Shown piece after piece: positions 6,709-13,879 of a stretch of 15,441 nt of DNA. The notes below the pieces were generated by a model. It was not told the origin of the DNA and made no database searches. It saw nothing but the letters and a program-made list of their open reading frames with translations. Positions within the stretch are counted from its first letter, which is position 1, and the number at the start of each line of letters is the position of its first letter. The DNA lies in assembly GCA_002297645.1 (NCBI GenBank), contig DBMH01000070.1, forward strand, positions 1 to 15,441, read 5' to 3'. The DNA is from Rhodanobacteraceae bacterium UBA703 (GTDB lineage: Bacteria; Pseudomonadota; Gammaproteobacteria; Xanthomonadales; Rhodanobacteraceae). A program made the translations under genes and the position numbers.

Positions 6709-7869
6709 ATGAAATACCTGCATCTGATCTGGGCCGCGCTGTTCCGCCGTCGCACGCGCACGATCCTCACCCTGGTTTCGATCACCGCGGCCTTCCTGTT
6801 GTTCGGGCTGCTCGACGCCGTGCGCGTGTCGTTCGCCGAGGCGGGCCAGTCGGCGAACGGCGCCGAACGCCTGCAGACGGGCGCGAAGCTGTCCTTCATC
6901 CAGCCGCTGCCGATGGCCCTGGCCGCACGCATCGCGACCGTCGACGGCGTCCGCGACGTGGCGTACGCGAACTGGTTCGGCGGTGCCTACCAGGATCCGC
7001 GCAACCAGGTCTTCACGTTCGCGGTCAGCGACAACTATCTCGACATCTATCCGGAGGTCACCGTCGATCCGGCCGAGAGGAAGGCATGGAACGACGACCT
7101 CGGCGGCATCCTCGTCGGCGAGACGCTGATGAAGAAGTACGGCTGGAAGATCGGCGACCGCATTCCGCTGCAGTCGCAGATCTTCCCGAACAGGCAGGGC
7201 TCGAAGAACTGGAGCTTCGACATCCGCGGCGTGATGAAGTCGCCGGACGGCAAGGCGTTCCAGAGCGGCATGATCCTGCTGCACTGGAAGAACTTCGACG
7301 AGACCACGCCGTACAACCAGGGGCAGGCCGGCTGGTACGTCAGTCGCGTCAAGGACGTCAACGAGGCGGACCGCGTGGCCAAGGCGATCGATGCGCTGTC
7401 GGCGAACTCGGACCACGAGACGAAGACGCAGACCGAGCAGGCGGCGACGCGCAACTGGATCAAGCAGCTCGCCGATGTCGGCCTGATCGTCACCTCGATC
7501 ATGGGCGCGGTGTTCTTCACGCTGATCCTGCTCACCGGCAACACGATGATGCAGGCCGTGCGCGAGCGCACCTCCGAGCTCGCCGTGCTGAAGACGATCG
7601 GCTTCCCGAACGGCGGCGTGCTCGGGCTGGTGCTGGCGGAGTCGGTATTGCTGCTGCTGCTCGGCGGCGTCATCGGCATCGGGCTCGTCGCCGTGATCAC
7701 GAAGGCGCTCCCGGCCGTCAGCGGCGGCATGATCGCGGGGGCGCCGGTCAGCTGGAAGAGCTGGTCCCTCGGCCTCGCGCTGGCGCTCGCCATCGGTCTC
7801 GTCGTCGGCGCGCTGCCGGCATTGCGCGCGATGCGCCTGAACATCGTCGACGCGCTCGCCGGGCGCTGA
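6709..7869 (+). CDS. ABC transporter permease 1 (FtsX/MacB type)
   Basis: This 386-residue inner-membrane permease has the type VII (MacB/FtsX) layout: one N-terminal helix (about 18-40) after a basic LFRRRTRT segment, a large periplasmic MacB-like domain (about 41-250), then three C-terminal helices (about 257-279, 302-330, 352-371). FtsX-family text includes RERTSELAVLKTIGFPNGGVL in the cytosolic loop after TM2 and ALPALRAMRLNIVDAL at the C-terminus. The ATG at 6709 has GGAGGT 4 nt upstream. It is followed after 13 bp by a second permease, so the two probably form a heterodimer. MacB-type proteins act as mechanotransmitters, not classical channels. The substrate is unknown. Confidence 0.93.
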   Translation: MKYLHLIWAALFRRRTRTILTLVSITAAFLLFGLLDAVRVSFAEAGQSANGAERLQTGAKLSFIQPLPMALAARIATVDGVRDVAYANWFGGAYQDPRNQVFTFAVSDNYLDIYPEVTVDPAERKAWNDDLGGILVGETLMKKYGWKIGDRIPLQSQIFPNRQGSKNWSFDIRGVMKSPDGKAFQSGMILLHWKNFDETTPYNQGQAGWYVSRVKDVNEADRVAKAIDALSANSDHETKTQTEQAATRNWIKQLADVGLIVTSIMGAVFFTLILLTGNTMMQAVRERTSELAVLKTIGFPNGGVLGLVLAESVLLLLLGGVIGIGLVAVITKALPAVSGGMIAGAPVSWKSWSLGLALALAIGLVVGALPALRAMRLNIVDALAGR

Positions 7870-7882
7870 GAAGGAGAACGCC

Positions 7883-9208
7883 ATGAAATTCCTGATCGGG
7901 TTGCTGACCTTCGTCGTCGTCATCGCCGGTGTGTTCGTGTTCCTCAGCCTGCCCTGGCAGGGGCTGGTCGCGCTGCTGGTCCTGCTCGGCGGGTGGATGG
8001 CGCTGACGCGGTACGGCCAGCAGGCGGCGCAGGTCACCGGCATCGGCGTCAGCACGCTTCGCCAGCGCCTCGGTTCGTCGGCCGTGATCGTGGTCGGCAT
8101 CGCCGGCGTGGTCGGCGTGCTGGTCGCGATGCTGGCGATGGCGAACGGCTACAGCGAGACGTTGCGCCGCAGCGGCGACGACGCCTCCGCCATCGTGATG
8201 CGCGGCGGTTCGGCGTCGGAAGTGTCGTCGGTGCTGGGACACGACGCGACCGTGGTCATCGAGCAGGCCCCAGGCGTCGCCAAGGACGAGCAGGGCAAGC
8301 CGCTCGCCTCGCCCGAGCTCGTCGTCGCCGCGAACCTGCCGATCAGGGGCGGCGATCCCGAGCAGGACGTGGGCAGCGTGACGCTGCGCGGCGTCGGCGA
8401 GAGGGCGTGGAAGGTCCGCCCGAACGCGAAGATCGTCGCCGGCCGCACGTTCACGCCGGGGCTGCGCGAGCTCGTCGTCGGCAAGGGCGCGCAGCGCCAG
8501 TACGCGGGGCTCGACGTCGACCGCGAGATCAAGCTCGGCAACCAGTCGTGGAAGGTCGTCGGCGTGTTCGAGTCGAAGGACGCGATGGAATCGGAGCTGT
8601 GGGGCGATGCCGACGTGGTCGGCTCCACCTACCGTCCGGCCGGCAGCAACAGCCGCAGTTCGGTGTTCGTGCGCCTGGCCGGCGCGGACGCGTTCGACGC
8701 GTTCAAGGCGTCCCTGACCTCGGATCCGCGCCTGCAGGTCGACGTGGACACGACGGCGAGCTATTTCGGCAAGCAGAGCGAAGGCACGAGCAAGATCATC
8801 CGGGTGATCGGCTTCGTCGTCGGCGCGATCATGGCGATCGGCGCGGTGTTCGGCGCGCTCAACACGATGTTCGCCGCCGTGGCGGTCCGTGCCCGGGAGA
8901 TCGCGACGCTGCGTGCGATCGGCTTCCGCGGCCTTCCGGTCGTCGTCGCGATCCTACTCGAGACGATGCTGCTCGCCCTGCTCGGCGGTGCGCTCGGCGG
9001 CCTGGTCGCCTGGCTGATCTTCAACGGCTACACCGCCTCGACGATGACGGCCGGCACCACCGGCCAGCTGATGTTCGAGTTCAAGGTGGCGCCGTCGGTC
9101 CTGTGGACCGGCGTCAAGTGGGCGCTCGCGATCGGCTTCATCGGCGGCCTGTACCCGGCGCTGCGCGCCGCGCGCCTGCCGGTGACGACGGCACTGCGGG
9201 AACTGTAG
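7883..9208 (+). CDS. ABC transporter permease 2 (FtsX/MacB type, with N-terminal extension)
   Basis: This 441-residue permease pairs with the gene before it. The core has the same layout: one helix (about 66-88), a periplasmic domain (about 89-303), then three helices (about 304-328, 351-379, 405-423). The FtsX text is ARAREIATLRAIGFRGLPV-like after the second core helix and YPALRAARLPVTTALREL at the end. Unlike the usual four-helix design, it begins with two further hydrophobic segments (about 4-22 and 25-42), giving a predicted six helices. The ATG at 7883 has AAGGAG 6 nt upstream, which supports including the extension. It is the last gene of the operon; an imperfect hairpin follows 5 nt after its stop. 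Confidence 0.93.
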   Translation: MKFLIGLLTFVVVIAGVFVFLSLPWQGLVALLVLLGGWMALTRYGQQAAQVTGIGVSTLRQRLGSSAVIVVGIAGVVGVLVAMLAMANGYSETLRRSGDDASAIVMRGGSASEVSSVLGHDATVVIEQAPGVAKDEQGKPLASPELVVAANLPIRGGDPEQDVGSVTLRGVGERAWKVRPNAKIVAGRTFTPGLRELVVGKGAQRQYAGLDVDREIKLGNQSWKVVGVFESKDAMESELWGDADVVGSTYRPAGSNSRSSVFVRLAGADAFDAFKASLTSDPRLQVDVDTTASYFGKQSEGTSKIIRVIGFVVGAIMAIGAVFGALNTMFAAVAVRAREIATLRAIGFRGLPVVVAILLETMLLALLGGALGGLVAWLIFNGYTASTMTAGTTGQLMFEFKVAPSVLWTGVKWALAIGFIGGLYPALRAARLPVTTALREL

Positions 9209-9213
9209 CCATT

Positions 9214-9241
9214 CGAGAGGGCCTCGAAAGAGGGCCTCTCG
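9214..9241 (+). terminator. candidate terminator of the ABC operon
   Basis: CGAGAGGGCCTC and GAGGGCCTCTCG form a 12-bp stem with one G-G mismatch and a GAAA tetraloop, starting 5 nt after the stop of permease 2. There is no T-run, but the position at the end of the operon before a convergent gene fits a terminator. Confidence 0.55.
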
Positions 9242-9242
9242 G

Positions 9243-9321
9243 GAGCCGCAGAGCGCAAGGAAGAGAAAACCCATCGCCCGGGCTTCTCCTCGATGATCCT
9301 TTCCCGCGCGTTCTGCGGCTC
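9243..9321. repeat. long-range inverted repeat between convergent genes
   Basis: GAGCCGCAGA (9243-9252) recurs inverted as TCTGCGGCTC (9312-9321), with weaker complementarity extending inward (CGC after one mismatch, then purine/pyrimidine-rich arms). The 79-bp unit has no open frame of its own. It resembles the dispersed palindromes that contain CGCAGAG words in related genomes, a judgement from memory. It could also help terminate transcription from both sides. Confidence 0.45.
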
Positions 9322-9344
9322 TGCGAGGAAGCAGGTCCTGACGG

Positions 9345-10265
9345 CTACGCCGTCCGCTCGCGAGCGAGCGCGATCAGGCCGACACCGCCGAGGATCACCG
9401 CCATCGCGACCACGTCGAGCGCGTGCACGGCCTCACCGCCGAACAGCGCGCCGAACAGGACGGCGACGGGCGGATTCACGTAGGCGTAGCTCGTCGCCAG
9501 CGCCGGCCGCACGTTGTTGAGCAGGTACAGGTAGGCGCTGAAGCCGATGATCGAGCCGGCGATGCCGAGATAGACCAGGGCCAGCGTCGCGCTCGTGGCC
9601 GGCGCGGCCGGCACGCGTTCGCCGGCAAGGAGAGCGCCGACGAACAGGATCGAGCCGCCGGCGAGCATCTGCGCGGCGGTGTTCATCGCCGCCGGCGGCA
9701 TGTCGCGGCGACGGCTCCAGACCGATCCGAACGCCCACGAGGCCGCGGCGACGATCAGCGCGATCGCGCCGAGCGCCGCACCGGCCATCCCGCCGCCGAA
9801 GTTCAGCAGCACGACGCCGGCGAAGCCGACACCGAGGCCGAGCCATTCCATGCGCCGCGGCCAGTGGCCGTAGAGGCCGCCGAACACCGCCGCGAACAGC
9901 GGCATGCTCGCGACCGCGACGGCGGCCAGTCCGGAGGCGACGCTCTGCTCGGCGTAGCAGACCAGGCCGTTGCCGAGTCCGAGCAGCAGGCTGCCGGTGA
10001 TCGCGGCATTGATCCACTGCGCGCGCGTCGGTGCCGCCATGCCGCGCCAGCGCAGGAACGCGTACAGCGCGGAGCCAGCGCAGAGGAAGCGGATGCCGGC
10101 CATCAGGAACGGCGGATAGCTGGTGAGCGCGACGCGGATCGCGAGGTAGGTCGAGCCCCAGATGAAATACAGCGAGATCAGGGCGAGCGGCACCAGCACG
10201 CGCGGCGTCAGCCACGCGGGCGGTGGTGCCGCCTCCGCCGGTGCGCAAGAGGATGGGTCGGTCAT
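9345..10265 (-). CDS. yedA: EamA/DMT-family exporter, YedA-like
   Basis: This 306-residue inner-membrane protein is a 10-helix drug/metabolite transporter with two EamA repeats. The text closely follows E. coli YedA: IWGSTYLAIRVAL in helix 1, PPFLMAGIRFLCAG in helix 2, a GNGLVCYAEQSVASGLAAV segment, WAFGSVWSRR in the middle, and PALATSYAYVNPPVAVL near helix 9. The substrate is unknown; relatives export amino acids or metabolites. The ATG at 10265 was chosen because the residue run before it is arginine/proline-rich noise. There is no clear ribosome site. A TTG at 10355 with a GGAGGA site would add 30 residues, but that site lies inside a 12-bp hairpin and the extension is not transporter-like. 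It converges with the ABC operon. Confidence 0.9.
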   Translation of the reverse strand: MTDPSSCAPAEAAPPPAWLTPRVLVPLALISLYFIWGSTYLAIRVALTSYPPFLMAGIRFLCAGSALYAFLRWRGMAAPTRAQWINAAITGSLLLGLGNGLVCYAEQSVASGLAAVAVASMPLFAAVFGGLYGHWPRRMEWLGLGVGFAGVVLLNFGGGMAGAALGAIALIVAAASWAFGSVWSRRRDMPPAAMNTAAQMLAGGSILFVGALLAGERVPAAPATSATLALVYLGIAGSIIGFSAYLYLLNNVRPALATSYAYVNPPVAVLFGALFGGEAVHALDVVAMAVILGGVGLIALARERTA

Positions 10266-10352
10266 CGGAGTGCGGCGCGCGGCGCCGGGGTTCGTTCGAG
10301 GGGAAGGGATCCGGCCGTCAGGATAGGAGCGGGCGCGGCTCCGTGCGAGTTC

Positions 10353-10382
10353 CAATGGCTCTCCTCCGGCGGAGAGCCATTG
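10353..10382 (-). terminator. perfect 12-bp hairpin after the small membrane protein gene
   Basis: CAATGGCTCTCC and GGAGAGCCATTG are perfect complements around a 6-nt loop, starting 3 nt after the stop codon at 10386 on the minus strand. It is a likely terminator separating this gene from yedA, although only TTGG follows instead of a T-run. Confidence 0.6.
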
Positions 10383-10385
10383 CGT

Positions 10386-10676
10386 TCAGCGGCCGGGGCT
10401 TCTCGTGGACGTCGTTTCGACCACGGTGTACTCGCCCTCGATGATGCCCGGGGCGGTCGCGGCCGCCCTCGCCGCCGGCTGGGCGTCCGCGTTCGGCTTC
10501 AGCATGCGGCGCACGGCACCGACGAGCAGGAATAGACCGCCGCCGATCGCGAGCGCCGCGACGGCGAACAGGCTCAGTGCCAGCAGCGCGACCACGAGGA
10601 CCAGGCCCAGCAGGGCGAAGGCGAGGCGCGCGAGCGGGTGCCGCGGGCGGAACAGTCGGAACGAAGCGGAATACAT
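10386..10676 (-). CDS. small two-helix membrane protein, unknown function
   Basis: This 96-residue protein starts at ATG 10676, with a GAGG site 8 nt upstream; the longer frame to 10991 overlaps the Rieske gene and is not membrane-like. A basic N-terminus (FRLFRPRHPLARL) leads into a hydrophobic block at about 17-55, either two tight helices or one long hairpin (LLGLVLVVALLALSLFAVAAL, broken here only for description by a following GGG turn). After RRMLKP comes an Ala-rich linker and a conserved-looking C-terminal motif, PGIIEGEYTVVE (76-87). I recall similar acidic IEGEY/F tails on small proteins of this bacterial group, but no function. The gene is divergent from the Rieske gene, with 105 bp between them. 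Confidence 0.75.
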   Translation of the reverse strand: MYSASFRLFRPRHPLARLAFALLGLVLVVALLALSLFAVAALAIGGGLFLLVGAVRRMLKPNADAQPAARAAATAPGIIEGEYTVVETTSTRSPGR

Positions 10677-10781
10677 GGCGAAACCTCGTGTGCGAGAATC
10701 GCGCGCCCGTCCTTCGACCGGGCGTGCCATTCCGCCAGTATGGGTATGGATGGCGCGTCGGCAAGTGCCTGAAGACCCTCG

Positions 10782-11114
10782 ATGAGCGATTCTCCGCCGC
10801 TGTGCCGGCTCGACGACATTCCCGACGGCGGCGCGATCGCCGCCCAGGCGCCGGACGGTGAATTGATCCTGCTGCGCCAGGGCGAACGCGTGTTCGCCTA
10901 CCACAACGAATGCCCGCACCAGGGGCGCAACCTCGACTACGCGCCGGGACTCTTCCTGGTGCGCGATGGCCGGCTGCTGTGCGCGCACCATGGCGCGACC
11001 TTCACGGTCGACGGCGGCGATTGCATCGCCGGGCCGTGCCGCGGCGCCGGTCTCGTCGCCGCACCGGTCGAGGTCGTGGACGACGAAGTGCGGCTGGCAC
11101 CGGTCAGCGATTGA
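10782..11114 (+). CDS. small Rieske [2Fe-2S] ferredoxin-like protein
   Basis: This 110-residue protein is a single Rieske domain that should hold one [2Fe-2S] cluster through two cysteines and two histidines: C44-P-H46 in NECPHQGRN and C67-A-H-H70 in LLCAHHGATF. The 20-residue spacing is typical of small soluble Rieske proteins, such as NirD-like subunits or ferredoxins of oxygenases. Later GGDCIAGPC adds two extra cysteines (81, 86). There is no membrane anchor or Tat signal, so it is cytoplasmic. The ATG at 10782 has only a weak upstream purine run (GAAGA). No oxygenase or reductase partner is nearby, so the electron-transfer partner is unknown. The 3' end overlaps the convergent SLC13 gene by 11 bp. 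Confidence 0.92.
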   Translation: MSDSPPLCRLDDIPDGGAIAAQAPDGELILLRQGERVFAYHNECPHQGRNLDYAPGLFLVRDGRLLCAHHGATFTVDGGDCIAGPCRGAGLVAAPVEVVDDEVRLAPVSD

Positions 11115-12954
11115 ACGCCAGGTTCACCGCGACGAGCAGCACGACGAGCATCAGCACGGTCAGCGGCACGCCGACGCGCAGGAAGTCGCGACGGCGGTAG
11201 CCGCCCGGGCCGGCGACGATCATGATGACCGGATTCGCGCTCGGCATGATGAACGTGTTCGAGGTCGAAATCGCGACGATCAGCGCGTACACCGCCGGAT
11301 TGCCACCGGAAGCGAGCGCGACGTTGATCGCCATCGGCACCATCATGACGGCGGCACCGACGTTCGAGACGACCTGCGCGAACAGCAGCGCGAGCACCGC
11401 CACGACCGCCTGCAGGCCCCATTGCGGCCAGCTGCCGAGGTAGGCCAGCACTTCCTGCGCGAGCCAGGCGGCAGCGCCGGTCGAGTCCATCGCCCAGCCG
11501 AGCGGGATCAGGCAGGCCAGCGTGAAGATGGTCTTCCAGTTGATCGCGCCGTAGGCCTCGTCCATGTTCAGCACGCCGGACAGCAGCATGCCGACGGCAC
11601 CGGCGAGCATCGCGATCGACAGCTTGAGGTCGGTGAAGAGGCCCAGGCCCATCGCCAGCGCGAAGAACGCGGTCGCGTGCCAGATCTTGGCCGGGCGATG
11701 CTCTTCCTTCGGATAGTCCGTGACGACGACGAAGTCGTGCGATTCGGCGGTCTGGGCGAGGTCGCGCCAGAACCCGTGCAGGACGATGGTGTCGCCGGCG
11801 CGCAGGGACACTTTCCGCACGTCTTCGCGGAACACCTGGTCGCCGCGGTTGATCGCCAGCACCGAGATGCCGGAGTTCTTGCGCAGGCGCAGTTCGCCGA
11901 TCTCCTTCTTGATCCAGCGGGAATTCGGCGGGATCACCGCCTCGGCGATGCCGGCCCGGCTCGGATTGAACAGGTCCGCGAAGTTGCGCAGCCGCGTCTG
12001 CACGAGGCAGAGCTGGTTGTTGGCGAAGTCGGCCACCGCCTCCCGCTTGCCGAGCACACCGAGCACGCTGCCGACCCAGATCATCTGGTCGCCCGGTGGC
12101 GCGAGGCGTGCCTCGTTGCCGGTCTTCAGCGCGAGGATCAGCGGCGCGCCGCGCAATTGCTCCACTTCGTTCACGCTCATGCCGACCAGCGGACTGTCGG
12201 TGGTGACGATCAGCTCCGCCACGTCGCCGTCGATGCCGTAGGTCTCGGCGAAATAGGTTTCCGTACGACCCGGCGTGACCTTCTGGCGTTCGTCGTCGTC
12301 AGCGGGGAACAGCTTGCGCGTGAACAGCGCGAAGAAGGCGATGCCGGCCAGCAGCAGCGGAATGCCGATCGGCGCGATGGCGAACAGGCTGAAGGTCTGG
12401 ATCGTCTGCGCGCCCGGCGGCAGGTTGCGGTTCGCGCTCGCGATCAGGTCGTTGAGCAGGATCAGCGGCGAGTTCGAGATCATCGTCGTGTTCGTGCCGC
12501 ACAGGATCATGCATGCCATCGGCAGCAGGAGGCGCTTGAGCGGCAGGCCGGTGCGCGCGCTGACGCGGCTGACCACGGGCAGGAACAGGGCCGACAGCGC
12601 CTGGCTCTGGATCACCGAGGAGAGGCCGCCGACCATCGCGTTGATCAGCAGCGACACGCGCGCCTCGACGCCACCGGCGAGGCGCAGGATGAACGAGGCG
12701 GCCTTGTTGAGCACGCCGGTGCGGTCGAGGCCGGCGCCCATGATCATGACCGCGATCAGCGAGATCACCGCGTTGCCGGCGAAGCCGTCGAACAGTTGTT
12801 CCACCGGCAGCAGGCGCGTGATGCCGATCACGACGATGACGAGCAGGGCAACGAGGTCGGCGCGGATCCACTCGAGTACCAGCATCAGCACCGTGAACGC
12901 GAGCAGCGCGAACACGAGGATCATGTTGGTCGTCAGGGTCAGGCCGGCATCCAT
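11104..12954 (-). CDS. SLC13/DASS-family anion transporter with two RCK_C (TrkA-C) domains
   Basis: This 616-residue inner-membrane protein has the layout of bacterial SLC13-like permeases that carry a regulatory insert: a first hydrophobic half (about 1-215), two cytosolic RCK_C domains (about 230-310 and 333-412), and a second hydrophobic half (about 425-616). The RCK_C domains show the usual SPLVGMSVNEV and SRWIKKEIGEL starts and the RAGDTIVLHG end. Relatives move sulfate or dicarboxylates with Na+. The signature loops are unusual: CGTNTTMISNSPLILL (152-167) and STSNTFIMPSANPVIM (563-578) replace the common GTxTN-type and TPxGxxTN-type loops, so the substrate may differ. AGPGGYRRRDFLRVG near the end is typical. 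The ATG at 12954 lacks a clear ribosome site; M11 is an alternative. Confidence 0.92.
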   Translation of the reverse strand: MDAGLTLTTNMILVFALLAFTVLMLVLEWIRADLVALLVIVVIGITRLLPVEQLFDGFAGNAVISLIAVMIMGAGLDRTGVLNKAASFILRLAGGVEARVSLLINAMVGGLSSVIQSQALSALFLPVVSRVSARTGLPLKRLLLPMACMILCGTNTTMISNSPLILLNDLIASANRNLPPGAQTIQTFSLFAIAPIGIPLLLAGIAFFALFTRKLFPADDDERQKVTPGRTETYFAETYGIDGDVAELIVTTDSPLVGMSVNEVEQLRGAPLILALKTGNEARLAPPGDQMIWVGSVLGVLGKREAVADFANNQLCLVQTRLRNFADLFNPSRAGIAEAVIPPNSRWIKKEIGELRLRKNSGISVLAINRGDQVFREDVRKVSLRAGDTIVLHGFWRDLAQTAESHDFVVVTDYPKEEHRPAKIWHATAFFALAMGLGLFTDLKLSIAMLAGAVGMLLSGVLNMDEAYGAINWKTIFTLACLIPLGWAMDSTGAAAWLAQEVLAYLGSWPQWGLQAVVAVLALLFAQVVSNVGAAVMMVPMAINVALASGGNPAVYALIVAISTSNTFIMPSANPVIMIVAGPGGYRRRDFLRVGVPLTVLMLVVLLVAVNLAFNR

Positions 12955-13009
12955 TCGGGGCGTGTTCTTGTCGTGGCCTGTCGGGAATCAGGGACGCTCG
13001 GGCTTGCGT

Positions 13010-13040
13010 TCCGGACCGGATCGCCGCGATCCGGTCCGGA
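13010..13040 (-). terminator. perfect 14-bp hairpin downstream of trmB
   Basis: TCCGGACCGGATCG and CGATCCGGTCCGGA are perfect complements around CCG, the strongest stem in the window. It lies 68 nt after the trmB stop and 55 nt before the SLC13 start codon. There is no T-run. It may terminate trmB transcription or sit in the leader of the SLC13 gene. Confidence 0.55.
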
Positions 13041-13108
13041 GGGTACGGTGCGACGGTTTCCTGCGGTTCATCCGCTGCCGGCTGCCCTCTGGCACGCGCG
13101 TCCTCTCG

Positions 13109-13798
13109 TCAGGTGCGTTCATACACGAAGTCCCACACGCCGTGCCCGAGGCGCAGGCCGCGACGCTCGAAATGCGTCTCGATGCGCCAGGCCGGACGCT
13201 CCGATTCCGCGGCATGCCGGGGATCGACGCGCCACGACGGCGCGGCCGCCAGCGCTTCGCGCATGTGCTCGGCATAGTCGGCCCAGTCGGTCGCCAGATG
13301 CAAGCGTCCGCCGGGCGCGACCTTGGTCGCGACGCGCTCGAGGAAGTCCGTCTGCACCAGCCGGCGCTTGTTGTGGCGCTTCTTGTGCCAGGGATCGGGA
13401 AAGTAGATGCGGACCTCGGCCAGCGCACCGTCGGCGATCTCGTGCTCGAGGACCTCGACGGCATCATGGTTGTACAGGCGCACATTGCCGACGTCGGCCG
13501 CGGCCAGGGCGTTCATCAGCCGGCCGACGCCGGGACGATGCACTTCGATGCCGATGAAGTTGCGCTCGGGCTCGGCTTGCGCCGAATGCAGGAGCTGCTC
13601 GCCGTTGCCGAACCCGATCTCGACGACCAGCGGCGCGGCACGCGCGAAGACGCGGTCGAAATCGCGCACCTCGCCGGAATGGTCGAGCCCGTAGCGCGCC
13701 CAGTGCAGGTCGAAAGCGCGCTGTTGCGCGGGCGTGAAGCGGCCTTGCCTCAGGACGAAGCTGCGGATGGGGCGCTCGCGGGTCTCAGGAGTGTCCAT
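13109..13798 (-). CDS. trmB: tRNA (guanine-N7-)-methyltransferase TrmB
   Basis: This 229-residue cytoplasmic enzyme methylates G46 of tRNA at N7 using S-adenosylmethionine. The SAM-binding loop is VVEIGFGNGE (58-67), followed by the acidic IGIEVHRPGVG (82-92). The family signature IYFPDPWHKKRHNKRRL (131-147) carries catalytic and tRNA-contact residues. The C-terminal block THFERRGLRLGHGVWDF (208-224) matches the TrmB ending. The length is normal. The ATG at 13798 gives the expected N-terminus, including RSFVLRQGRFTPAQ, though the ribosome site is weak (GGAA). It follows thiG by 81 bp on the same strand. Confidence 0.97.
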   Translation of the reverse strand: MDTPETRERPIRSFVLRQGRFTPAQQRAFDLHWARYGLDHSGEVRDFDRVFARAAPLVVEIGFGNGEQLLHSAQAEPERNFIGIEVHRPGVGRLMNALAAADVGNVRLYNHDAVEVLEHEIADGALAEVRIYFPDPWHKKRHNKRRLVQTDFLERVATKVAPGGRLHLATDWADYAEHMREALAAAPSWRVDPRHAAESERPAWRIETHFERRGLRLGHGVWDFVYERT

Positions 13799-13879
13799 GG
13801 ATTCCGGGCAGCCTGCGTTTCGTGGGAAGCGACGTCGGGACGTGCCGCGCCTGGAATCCCGCGGTCGACGGCGGTCGCA

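Noticed and set aside
10266..10355. Upstream TTG start of the YedA-like gene with a GGAGGA site
   Set aside because: The ribosome site forms part of the stable 12-bp hairpin at 10353-10382 and the added residues are unlike a transporter N-terminus; the ATG at 10265 fits the family better.
10966..13557. An 863-codon plus-strand open frame across the Rieske end, SLC13 and part of trmB
   Set aside because: It is low-complexity, rich in Asp/Arg/His, and covers strong genes in other frames; it is a shadow.
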